This document shows positions 36,743 through 43,070 of a stretch of DNA of 43,070 nucleotides, one piece after another. The translations under genes and the position numbers were made by a program. The notes under the pieces are model-generated. The model did no database searches, was not told the origin of the DNA, and worked only from the letters and a program-made list of their open reading frames with translations. Source of the stretch: SIG455 sp045589495 (GTDB lineage Bacteria > Bacillota > Clostridia > UMGS1810); assembly GCA_045589495.1 (NCBI GenBank), contig JAZNPF010000047.1, forward strand, positions 1 through 43,070, given 5' to 3'. The first letter of the stretch is position 1; the number at the start of each line of letters is the position of its first letter.

Positions 36743-37462
36743 TTATAAAGGATTAACCTCCTGGTCAATTCCCCAAACCGTCATCTCTTCAACAACTGCT
36801 TTATCTGAAAGTTTGCAAGTAAACAAAATTGCCTCAGCAATATCGCTTGGTTTCAAGAGCATAGGACCGCTCTCCGGCACATTTGCATTTCTCTGGAATC
36901 CTGTATTTGCAGATGCGGGAACCATACACGTTACACGCACATCATATGGTCTGAGTTCAACATAAAGGCCTTTTGAAAAGCCAAGGACACCCCATTTTGC
37001 CGCTGCATATACTGAGAATCCTGCCCACGCCTCTTTTGCACAAACAGACGATACATTTATAATCGTTCCGCTTCTGTTAGCTTTCATCATCGCTCCGAAA
37101 ACTTTTGAACCATAAATAACACTGTTCAAGTTCAAGGCTATGGACTTATCAATATTTTCAGGTGTTTGATCCACAGTATCACAAATTGAAACACCGCCTC
37201 CTGCGTTGTTCACCAAAATATCCAAAGTTCCATATTTCTCTTTTATGAATTCATACGCTTTTTCCCAGTCTTCATACTTTGTTACATCCATACTGATGTA
37301 GTCGGCACAGCCTGTTTCTTTTTTAGCCTCAATCAAAGCCTGTTCATTACGTGCAGCAATAATTACCTTTGCATTCTCTTTTACAAATAATTCTGCACTT
37401 GCCTTTCCATAACCACTTGAACCTCCCGTGATTAAAACAACTTTACCTCTTAAATCGTTCAT
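36743..37462 (-). CDS. Short-chain dehydrogenase/reductase
   Basis: The 239-residue classical SDR has the cofactor motif TGGSSGYG (12-19), NNAG (85-88), catalytic S138/S139, and YxxxK with Y152 and K156. R38 after the second strand favours NADP over NAD. It would oxidise or reduce a sugar or sugar acid, which fits the pathway around the FAD oxidoreductase and aldolase. The start follows GGAGAAG. It lies 94 bases before the surface-protein gene, in the same direction. Confidence 0.92.
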   Translation of the reverse strand: MNDLRGKVVLITGGSSGYGKASAELFVKENAKVIIAARNEQALIEAKKETGCADYISMDVTKYEDWEKAYEFIKEKYGTLDILVNNAGGGVSICDTVDQTPENIDKSIALNLNSVIYGSKVFGAMMKANRSGTIINVSSVCAKEAWAGFSVYAAAKWGVLGFSKGLYVELRPYDVRVTCMVPASANTGFQRNANVPESGPMLLKPSDIAEAILFTCKLSDKAVVEEMTVWGIDQEVNPL

Positions 37463-37512
37463 TTTCTTCTCCTTTCCACTACTTGCTTATATGTATTTAT
37501 CGTTTTAATTAT

Positions 37513-38031
37513 TTAACAATGCTTTTCTCGGCTTGATTTACTATATCTGTACAAAGCAATTGAAATAGATATGAAAGTCAATATTTGTGCAATAACAGAT
37601 ACCGAACCAACCAATATATTGTATATAATCCAACACCCTGCATTCATAAGGCTAAAAATACGTATCCTTTGCTCAGTCGTTTGCATCATACTAAACATAC
37701 ACATAAACGAAGCTGCAATCGATAAAATATCTGCATATGTACGATACGTCACAATAGCAACAACAGAATAAAGTATCATAAAAATAACATTTTGTATTAT
37801 CGAAGGCTTTTTATCTGATATAGCAGTTATATATGAAGTAACTGCTTGTAAAAAACCTACAATAAATATAAATGCTGCACTTAATGCACCGCCTAACATA
37901 ATATAATGAATAAAACCAATGAGATTCATTATACAAAACATAAGAAGGATATGTTTCCTTTGTTTTAACTGATATGAGACTAGGCTTACCCCTATAAAAA
38001 TCACACCAATTAACTGTGCTACTTCTCTCAA
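37513..38031 (-). CDS. YgjV-family inner membrane protein
   Basis: The 172-residue protein is nearly all membrane helix (about six segments). GVIFIGVSLVSYQLKQRKHI near the N-terminus and NAGCWIIYNIL are typical of the YgjV (Imp-YgjV) family, whose function is unknown. The start is TTG at 38031 behind AGGGGG; the nearby ATG at 38036 is out of frame and closed at once. It is the first gene of the minus-strand array, and its link to glycan use is not evident. Confidence 0.8.
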   Translation of the reverse strand: MREVAQLIGVIFIGVSLVSYQLKQRKHILLMFCIMNLIGFIHYIMLGGALSAAFIFIVGFLQAVTSYITAISDKKPSIIQNVIFMILYSVVAIVTYRTYADILSIAASFMCMFSMMQTTEQRIRIFSLMNAGCWIIYNILVGSVSVIAQILTFISISIALYRYSKSSREKHC

Positions 38032-38670
38032 ATCATAACCCCCTATTTACCTAACCACTCGCACCAAACAGTTTTAAAAGAACAAAAAAGGGGACGTCGA
38101 AAAATATGTTTGTCTAATCATTTGGACACTTCCCAATTCAACTCTTTTATCTCTTATTTATTATATCGTTTTTATTCTTTTTTTAATAGACAATCGGTTT
38201 GATATTTAACACTAGTTTTTTGATATTTTATATATAAGCCACCTATGAGTAGGTTCTATTATCATAGTATCGTATCTGTCTGGAACTTTATCAAGTTCCT
38301 CAGATTTCCTATTCTTCTTTTAAACTTGTAAAAAGCCATATCTACGCCAGATAAAGACTTTAATAACATCTCCTCCTATACCGCTTATTCAGTTTTACGA
38401 ACTTCATTCTCCAATAAGCAAATTTGGTAGAAATATGAAATTTTGAAATAGTATTTTCGTTACCACAGTTTCCACAAAACACAGACAATTATATTATCTG
38501 TATCAAGATTTATATTAAGACCATAGCAGTCTTCCATACCATTGATGCTTTTTTGATGATGTAGCAAACGGAATTTTTGAAAACGGATGTAAACAGATGC
38601 GATGTTGATGACAATTTTAAGCAAAGGATATTGCATCACAAGACCACATACCATTAAATTTGCGCAACAA

Positions 38671-38705
38671 AAAATGGCTTAACCTCAAGCGGTTAAGCCA
38701 TTTTT
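38671..38705. terminator. Strong bidirectional terminator
   Basis: A perfect 14-bp stem (AAAATGGCTTAACC with its complement) with loop TCAAGC has T runs on both strands. No gene ends right beside it, which suggests that a transcribed gene has been lost or that it insulates the ATPase and glycan modules. Confidence 0.85.
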
Positions 38706-38761
38706 CAACTACAGGGGTAGTAAGACTTTCGTTTTGCTCCGCAATCCGACTTGCTCGTCGA

Positions 38762-38777
38762 CCAAAGCGCGCTTTGG
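38762..38777. repeat. Perfect 16-bp palindrome in a GC-rich patch
   Basis: CCAAAGCGCGCTTTGG equals its own reverse complement. It sits in DNA clearly richer in G and C than its surroundings, so it may mark foreign DNA or a dimeric protein site. Confidence 0.6.
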
Positions 38778-39246
38778 AGACACTGTCAAATTAAAAAGAC
38801 TGTACAAATTATTCCCACTGTTAAGCCATTTGTGGCACTCACTCTTTTAAGCCCCATGCCTTTTGATGCTTTATTGATGCTATTGAAAAATCTCAGCAAA
38901 TTTGATACTGATATAACATAAACCGCAGAGAATTAAGATTGGTATAAATATATATATATATTCTTCGAAAATGCAAATAGTTCAAAACCAGAATTGAATT
39001 TTTTTCACAGGAGAATAAATGTAAGAAAATTGAAATGCATTTTAGGAAGAGTGTAGCCAATTCATCTACGAAATAGGATAGTTACACAAAAATCAAATTA
39101 AAACAAACTATGAAGCATTTTTGAACCAACTACAAAGAGATAAAATACTCTATCAAAAAATGAGTCGGTGTAACCAAAGAGAAAGGCAGAAATAAGAATT
39201 GGAGTAAATCCAAACTCATTTCTGCTTAAAAACTCATTAGATAAAA

Positions 39247-41127
39247 TCACATCATAGTCATACCGAAATCATTGCCATCTTGACTTTGCTCTTCTACAAA
39301 GCCGTCGTCCATAGATAATGCGATTTGTTTGGGAATAGATTTTAAGAATCTTTCAGCATTGAGATATTGGATTCCGTAATCTGTGGTTGAATCGTTACCC
39401 AAATATATAACATATTTTCCTACAATCTTACCAAATCGTTTTTCTGTCAAATTGCATTCTTCTTCATTAAGTAGATGATTTGCTTGTTCTTTGACAACTA
39501 CACTGCTATGCTTTACCTCGTATATGGAACAGGTATTTGTATTTTTATTGCGAACCACCATATCAAACTCACCACGAGCAAATTCAAGTTTAAAAACATC
39601 ATATTCTCTGCCAAGTTCTTTCGATGTTTCAAGAAGGACTATGTCTTCGAGCATTCTTCCCCGAACCTGTTCAAGTATTCTGTTTGAAACATATTCTTTC
39701 TTTTCAGGTTCAAGCATGTTGAATATAGAATCTTTCATCAAGGAATGAACAAGTGCCTGTGCTTGACAATATCTCATACCCGGTTGAGAGAATATAACAT
39801 GTTCGGATTCTCCCGGTATTTTCTGTTCATACTCAATTGGACAGTTTTGAATTAAATCAAGAGCAGATAAATATCCCTTTATTTCATAAACATGTGCAGG
39901 TGTTATGTCAATGGTCTGGTCACATTTATTTTTGATTTCCAGAATATCCATAAGTCTTTTTGTAATTGCCTTTTGGTCAACAGTATCAAGAATAATATTT
40001 CGTTTTTCTTCATCTTTTTCTTTGCGAAGATTACCAGCAGTCGTTCTTAAATCACTAGATTTAAAATCTCTGGTGATGACCTTTTCCACAAATCGATGAT
40101 TCATATCCTGAATTATTCTATTTATAGCATTTGTCAACTCTCCTGCATCGTATAAAGATATTAAGTGCCTAAAATGGCCACCATCTTCATAACAAGCAAG
40201 ACTGTGTTGAATATTCCTTGAAATTGCAGTATCTATATATTTTCTTGTCGATTCATCATCTCTAAAGGAGGCATCATCATCTATTACAGTATCAAATTCC
40301 AATTCACCCGCACGAAGCGTACCACCGTATCGGATATATTCATCAATACTATCAATGTTAAGCAATCTGCTGTATTCTTTATATGGAATAAATGTAGTAT
40401 GAATCATCCTTGCTCTGTCGTAAAGTTCGTTGTGTTCTGCAAGCCAAAAACCAAGCGAATCAGTTCCTGATAATACAATCCTCATTCCCATAGGAACAAA
40501 GATGTCTGAAAATAGAGATGCAGAATCGATGAAATCACTAACCAGTGTTGCTTCGTCTATGAATATAAACTTATACCCACCATCTTTCAATTTATACATA
40601 TCACGATTGATTTGTGCAATAGTGTCTGCTTTGCGAAGTTTTACATAAGCTGATCTTGATAAATCCTCATGTGACATTTCACTAAGAGTCTGGAACAACA
40701 TAGTAGTCTTACCGGTTCTGCGAAGACCATAAACAACACAAACTCTTGTGTAATCGTTACCATAAATATAATCCTGAATTTGAGAAAAACAATCTCTCTT
40801 TTTATATGGTTTAACATTTTGCACCATATCCAAAAGATTCTTGCCTGTAATGACATTTGTTTCGTAAACATTTTGCGAAGGCATATTCTTGGGTAGCATA
40901 GCATTAATCTCCTTAAGTTTTTCTTGCAACTCTCGTCGATAATTGATTTTAGATTCTAAATCTTCAAGTTCACCGCTTTTAATATACTTGCTTTTGACTT
41001 TTCCGTTTTCTGCCCACTGATGATAATGTTGTATTTTACCATTAATTTTCTTTTTTGAAATATATCCGATAGGCAATGTACTGATTTCTTGTTCCAATCT
41101 TTTTGCTAACTCCTGTATATCACGCAT
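39247..41127 (-). CDS. AAA ATPase with DUF4143-like nuclease-fold C-terminus
   Basis: The 626-residue protein has three parts. Residues 1-90 form a basic strand-rich then coiled helical domain (GYISKKKINGKIQHYHQWAE, ELEDLESKI) seen in uncharacterised clostridial proteins. Residues about 105-330 are the ATPase, with Walker A GLRRTGKTT (K140), Walker B FIFIDEAT (D191, E192) and the sensor-like SGTDS. The C-terminus contains EFDMVV...IYEVKHS with D522, E537 and K539, the D-ExK pattern of PD-(D/E)XK nucleases and DUF4143. Such ATPases are common on mobile elements; their role is unknown, with DNA processing or defence suggested. It sits alone, with its own regulated promoter. Confidence 0.88.
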   Translation of the reverse strand: MRDIQELAKRLEQEISTLPIGYISKKKINGKIQHYHQWAENGKVKSKYIKSGELEDLESKINYRRELQEKLKEINAMLPKNMPSQNVYETNVITGKNLLDMVQNVKPYKKRDCFSQIQDYIYGNDYTRVCVVYGLRRTGKTTMLFQTLSEMSHEDLSRSAYVKLRKADTIAQINRDMYKLKDGGYKFIFIDEATLVSDFIDSASLFSDIFVPMGMRIVLSGTDSLGFWLAEHNELYDRARMIHTTFIPYKEYSRLLNIDSIDEYIRYGGTLRAGELEFDTVIDDDASFRDDESTRKYIDTAISRNIQHSLACYEDGGHFRHLISLYDAGELTNAINRIIQDMNHRFVEKVITRDFKSSDLRTTAGNLRKEKDEEKRNIILDTVDQKAITKRLMDILEIKNKCDQTIDITPAHVYEIKGYLSALDLIQNCPIEYEQKIPGESEHVIFSQPGMRYCQAQALVHSLMKDSIFNMLEPEKKEYVSNRILEQVRGRMLEDIVLLETSKELGREYDVFKLEFARGEFDMVVRNKNTNTCSIYEVKHSSVVVKEQANHLLNEEECNLTEKRFGKIVGKYVIYLGNDSTTDYGIQYLNAERFLKSIPKQIALSMDDGFVEEQSQDGNDFGMTMM

Positions 41128-41163
41128 TACATATCATCTCCTCAATATTAAGTTGCTAAATAT

Positions 41164-41200
41164 AGCATAACCTATAATAACCTAAAAGTCAATAGGTTAT
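41164..41200 (-). promoter_or_regulatory. ATPase promoter with three TAGGTTAT boxes
   Basis: On the minus strand TTGACT (41187-41192) and TATGCT (41164-41169) are 17 bases apart. Three identical 8-bp boxes overlap them: TAGGTTAT at 41167-41174 and 41177-41184, exactly 10 bases apart in the same direction, and an inverted copy at 41193-41200. The outer two also form a perfect 10-bp inverted repeat. This is a strong operator candidate, where a bound protein would block the promoter. The regulator is not known. Confidence 0.75.
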
Positions 41201-41219
41201 GTGGTTTTTTTAATGTTTA

Positions 41220-41259
41220 CCTATATCAAAAATTGACATACATTAAGCAATGAAAAAAC
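41220..41259. repeat. 40-bp imperfect direct repeat, copy A
   Basis: Identical at 33 of 40 positions to 42739-42778, with the core CCTATATCAAAA...ACATTAA.CAATGA.AAAAC. The two copies bracket the structured region and the toxin-antitoxin-like locus. Confidence 0.75.
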
Positions 41260-41434
41260 GAAATTATATTTTAAACTTTTTCGATTATTTCGTTTATGTG
41301 AAATGGTCACCAAATCTACAGCATAGAATTAATTTGATTTTTCTATAACAGATTTATACTACTTAAACAAATTATATCTCGAAAATACGGCATATCTACC
41401 GAGGAATATTGGATAAAAATCAATTATATAGCAA

Positions 41435-41542
41435 ATGAACGCCTACGACAGAGCGTTTTTGAAAAGCAAAATCTACAGTAAGGTGTTTACACTCCCTATA
41501 AAATTCCCCCATTGTCAGCGCCTGTTACAGAGCGATAACTAA
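41435..41542 (+). CDS. Possible 35-codon ORF or relic
   Basis: An ATG-started frame beginning MNAYDRAFLKSKIYSKVF covers the repeats at 41440 and 41519. Similar residues (KIIYSKVVSP) recur in a broken frame about 225 bases downstream, suggesting a decayed repetitive coding sequence. No good ribosome site. Unrecognised. Confidence 0.2.
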   Translation: MNAYDRAFLKSKIYSKVFTLPIKFPHCQRLLQSDN

Positions 41543-41995
41543 CAACAAAATTGATTTAACACATATAGATACATCGTTAACGAGGTTTAAAAGGCTAAAC
41601 CGTAAGAAGTAATATGTTTACCCCTCTACAAAATTATACATACGCAAAACAACATCTGTAATGAAGGGTTTTGCAATAGTTTCAAACATAAAATTATCTA
41701 TAGTAAGGTAGTTTCACCTCAAAAAGAAATTATCTGCTGATACAAAAGATTTTCAAGTACTTACTACACCTTAAAATCGATTCTGTGTGTGTTGGTCGCA
41801 ACAGAAGTGTCGTGGATATTGGAAAACAAAAAATTAATACGGAAATTATCCATCTCAAAAGAAACATCCGTTTCTCCCGACAGAAATACCGTAAGGGAGA
41901 AGGAATAATAAATATAGCACTATATATATTATAAAATCACCAAACTAAAATGGCACCAAAATGACCAAAAAACGAGCGGAATAAAATACAGCAGG

Positions 41996-42028
41996 AAAAA
42001 GCAACGGTGCGTTTGATCGCTCCGTTGC
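41996..42028 (-). terminator. Minus-strand rho-independent terminator
   Basis: GCAACGG (42001-42007) pairs with CCGTTGC (42022-42028), extended inward by GCG/CGC. On the minus strand the hairpin is followed by TTTTT. It implies a leftward transcript coming from about 42100-42260. Confidence 0.8.
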
Positions 42029-42061
42029 GGTTAAACACCCACCGGCAGTGCCGTTGGGGAT

Positions 42062-42100
42062 GGTGCGGTTTTGCAAAATTGGTGCGGTTTAGAGGTGCGG
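42062..42100. repeat. Iteron-like GGTGCGG repeats
   Basis: GGTGCGG occurs at 42062-42068, 42081-42087 and 42094-42100, the first two inside an 11-bp identical block (TGGTGCGGTTT). A related GGTGCGT lies in the hairpin at 42006. Short directly repeated boxes beside a hairpin can mark replication origins or regulator sites, but no Rep gene is present. Confidence 0.5.
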
Positions 42101-42145
42101 CGTTCTCGCCAAGCAAGGTGTCAGCATAAGTTCCAAACGGACCTA

Positions 42146-42259
42146 TTACATGTGCAAAAGTACTAATTTCCTGTTGAACGTAAAAGAACCATCACCTTTT
42201 ACAGTGATGACTTGAGTTAATGTAGTTAGCATTGTAAAAATACTTTTTAATTTATTCAT
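42146..42259 (-). CDS. Small 37-residue ORF upstream of the minus-strand terminator
   Basis: The frame starts MNKLKSIFTMLTTLTQ and continues with VKGDGSFTFNRK. It reads like a real small protein and is followed, after about 120 bases, by the terminator at 41996. A weak TTAACT/TTATAT promoter could lie upstream. There is no clear ribosome site, and I do not recognise the family. Confidence 0.35.
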   Translation of the reverse strand: MNKLKSIFTMLTTLTQVITVKGDGSFTFNRKLVLLHM

Positions 42260-42363
42260 AACTTATGTGGTATTTAACAATATAAAAAAGCAATTGCATT
42301 TCAGTTAAACGAATATGTAATCGTCTTTTAAAGTGAATATTAATTGAAATATTGAATTACATC

Positions 42364-42392
42364 TTGAAAAATATCGAATTAAGGTATATAAT
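42364..42392 (+). promoter_or_regulatory. Promoter of the type I toxin-like mRNA
   Basis: TTGAAA (42364-42369), a 17-base spacer and a perfect TATAAT (42387-42392). The predicted transcript starts near 42399, about 100 bases before the first start codon, leaving a long structured leader. Confidence 0.8.
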
Positions 42393-42496
42393 ATACTTCG
42401 AAGGTAAGACTTCTTAACGGTGTTTTCACCGGCGGTTATGCTCTCTCTTTTATATTCACAGGCAGAAATGCCAAGTCTATGAAAGGAGGGATGCTT

Positions 42497-42637
42497 ATGA
42501 AAAGTAAGTATCGTACATATGGTAAAGAAATTGCTTTATGCAATTTTAGAAATTATCATTATATTGATAATTTTAACCATAAAAGTAGAGTAACCGCCAT
42601 TGCCGTGGCGATTACTCTTAATAAGATAATCGTATAA
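42497..42637 (+). CDS. 46-codon frame behind the toxin ribosome site
   Basis: AAAGGAGGG at 42482-42490 is ideally spaced for the ATG at 42497. That frame (MKSKYRTYGKE..., ending NKIIV) runs through the hairpin to 42637. It is not hydrophobic in the way expected of a membrane toxin. It may be a leader frame or the result of a one-base shift relative to the overlapping hydrophobic frame at 42519. Confidence 0.35.
   Translation: MKSKYRTYGKEIALCNFRNYHYIDNFNHKSRVTAIAVAITLNKIIV
42519..42593 (+). CDS. Small hydrophobic peptide, type I toxin candidate
   Basis: An ATG opens a 24-residue peptide starting MVKKLLYAIL, with a membrane-spanning core IIIILIILTI and a charged end. This is the plan of type I toxins such as TxpA and BsrG relatives and the 'holin-like toxins' of Bacillota. 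Its own ATG lacks a ribosome site. Deleting one A from the AAAA at 42499-42502 would fuse it to the well-placed ATG at 42497 and give a 31-residue protein, the usual toxin size. So either a sequence error or mutation is present, or translation is unusual. A transcript with its own promoter and terminator plus a dedicated antisense RNA supports function. Confidence 0.65.
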   Translation: MVKKLLYAILEIIIILIILTIKVE

Positions 42638-42670
42638 TTGGCATAACCGTTTGAGGTCTTGCCTTTTTCT
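42578..42670 (-). ncRNA. Antisense RNA of the type I toxin-like locus
   Basis: A consensus promoter at 42677-42705 should start an RNA near 42670 on the minus strand. It would end at a 13-bp hairpin (42587-42599 with 42606-42618, one G-U pair) followed by TTTT. The RNA of about 90 bases overlaps the 3' half of the toxin mRNA, the arrangement of txpA/ratA and bsrG/SR4 in Bacillus. Confidence 0.7.
42640..42668 (+). terminator. Terminator of the toxin-like mRNA, also pairs with its 5' end
   Basis: GGCATAACC and GGTCTTGCC form a stem (7 of 9 pairs) followed by TTTTT. The same 3' bases (42646-42663) can pair with the leader at 42403-42421 through 17 pairs, including two G-U, broken by one small internal loop. 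Such 5'-3' folding keeps toxin mRNA inactive in known type I systems. Confidence 0.75.
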
Positions 42671-42676
42671 ATTTTC

Positions 42677-42705
42677 ATTATATACATTATCTTCGAATTT
42701 GTCAA
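42677..42705 (-). promoter_or_regulatory. Consensus promoter of the antisense RNA
   Basis: On the minus strand a perfect TTGACA (42700-42705), a 17-base spacer and a perfect TATAAT (42677-42682). It is the best promoter in the window and stronger on paper than the opposing toxin promoter, as expected for a labile antitoxin RNA. Confidence 0.85.
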
Positions 42706-42738
42706 CAGTAAAAACAAATGTTTTATTATTTATATAAC

Positions 42739-42778
42739 CCTATATCAAAATTTGGGTCACATTAACCAATGATAAAAC
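42739..42778. repeat. 40-bp imperfect direct repeat, copy B
   Basis: Partner of 41220-41259. It lies between the antisense promoter and the InlB-repeat gene, so it may carry a binding site shared with the ATPase promoter region. Confidence 0.75.
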
Positions 42779-42866
42779 CTTAAATTACTTCGTAGACTTA
42801 TCTCTCCTTCTGTGATATGTTTGTCTTGCCAAATGGCAAATACATTAAAATCAGGAGGAAAAGATT

Positions 42867-43070
42867 ATGAAGAAAAAACTATTAGGTGTGGTATTGGTAG
42901 CAGTAATGATGTTGTCAATGACGGTATCAGCAGAGCCTTGGTGGTTGAACAAGTACCGAGTGGTATTTGACAATGAACTTAGAACCGTAGGAAATGTAAC
43001 ACTCCGATTCGCGTCAGATGGAGGAAGTTTCATAAGACCAATCACTATGAGATATGGTGAAAGCATCAAT
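42867..43070 (+). CDS. Secreted InlB B-repeat protein, N-terminal part (continues at base 1)
   Basis: ATG at 42867 follows AGGAGG by 8 bases. The first 22 residues are a clear signal peptide (KKKLLGVVLVAVMMLSMTVSA, then EPWW). After a short linker the B-repeat starts (VTLRFASDGGSFIRPITMRY) and is completed on the other side of the join. All 68 codons are open to the window end, and the frame continues without a break in 38-382. Confidence 0.85.
   Translation, partial: MKKKLLGVVLVAVMMLSMTVSAEPWWLNKYRVVFDNELRTVGNVTLRFASDGGSFIRPITMRYGESIN
43034..43070. repeat. Terminal direct overlap, right copy
   Basis: Identical to bases 1-37; one of the two copies should be removed when the circle is closed, giving 43,033 bp. 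Confidence 0.9.

Larger units (their letters stand above)
38032..39246. other. 1.2-kb region without convincing genes
   Basis: No ORF here has a ribosome site and recognisable product. It holds a weak minus-strand -10 (TATAAT at 38160-38165) upstream of the YgjV gene, a bidirectional terminator (38671-38705), a GC-rich patch with a 16-bp palindrome (about 38725-38790), and AT-rich unstructured DNA. A plus-strand frame near 38835-38910 ends in a leucine-rich peptide but has no start, possibly a gene relic. Confidence 0.6.
41128..42363. other. 1.2-kb gene-poor region with repeats and structured DNA
   Basis: Beyond the ATPase promoter this stretch contains several degenerate repeats. CGCCTACGACAGAGCG (41440-41455) and a 13/16 copy at 41519-41534 are one pair; ATCTAYAGTAAGGT at 41471-41484 and 41696-41709 is another. 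It also has small inverted repeats (for example GGTTTA...TAAACC and GCAAAAC...GTTTTGC near 41590-41675) and a GC-rich patch at about 42000-42120. It looks like the remains of older genes plus a regulatory or replication-type region. Confidence 0.55.

Noticed and set aside
38460..38654. 64-codon minus-strand frame
   Set aside because: No ribosome site, odd composition and no family signal; probably chance in AT-rich DNA.
41400..41760. CRISPR array
   Set aside because: The repeats here are degenerate, of uneven spacing and only two copies each; no cas genes are present.
42851..43069. 72-codon minus-strand frame at the window end
   Set aside because: It lies opposite the signal peptide and B-repeat of the InlB-type gene, which has a clear start and domain.
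1..43070. tRNA, rRNA or tRNA-derived attachment site near the integrase
   Set aside because: No cloverleaf or T-arm consensus was seen beside the integrase or elsewhere, so the attachment site could not be placed.
1..43070. Prophage or conjugative plasmid
   Set aside because: No terminase, capsid, portal, tail, lysis, relaxase, type IV secretion or replication gene was found.

Overview
The window reads as one complete circular DNA molecule of about 43,033 bp. Its last 37 bases repeat its first 37, and one open gene (signal peptide plus an InlB-type B-repeat) runs in frame across the join. AT-rich DNA, SD-driven starts (several TTG), S-layer-homology (SLH) proteins, YesM/YesN-type two-component regulators and an LplAB/YtcP-type sugar importer point to an anaerobic Bacillota (Clostridia), probably from a gut or rumen. 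Monoglobus-like bacteria would fit, but that is inference. No rRNA, tRNA, CRISPR array, replication protein, relaxase or phage structural gene was seen.

Layout. (a) Mobility and maintenance module, about 38.0 kb through the join to 1.8 kb: a AAA ATPase with a PD-(D/E)XK-like C-terminus behind a promoter carrying three TAGGTTAT boxes; a 1.2-kb gene-poor stretch with repeats, a GC-rich patch and a strong hairpin; an unannotated type I toxin-antitoxin-like locus; the secreted InlB-repeat protein; and a tyrosine recombinase. (b) Intracellular catabolism, 1.8-9.3 kb: a minus-strand operon (aldolase/NAL-family protein, SGNH esterase, BNR sialidase-like protein, GH20-like protein), a transaldolase downstream, and a divergent AraC regulator with an FGGY pentulokinase-like kinase. 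(c) Regulation, 9.4-16.1 kb: response regulator, FAD oxidoreductase, sensor kinase and a domain-permuted GH3, all on the minus strand from a good promoter. (d) Capture and uptake, 16.2-38.0 kb: a minus-strand array of about 21 kb with almost no gaps, encoding a YgjV-like membrane protein, an SDR, a triple lectin-like secreted protein, two SLH proteins, a double lectin-like protein, two giant right-handed beta-helix proteins, two ABC permeases and a solute-binding lipoprotein.

Working model (inference): SLH proteins and lectin-like beta-sandwich domains assemble a cell-surface glycan-binding layer. The two large beta-helix proteins cut a complex, probably plant-derived glycan. The lipoprotein and permeases import oligosaccharides with a host-encoded ATPase. 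Enzymes without signal peptides (GH3, GH20-like, BNR, SGNH) finish degradation in the cytoplasm, and the kinase, aldolase and transaldolase feed central metabolism. The unusual feature is that this whole glycan-utilisation system sits on a circular recombinase-bearing element with its own addiction-like module.
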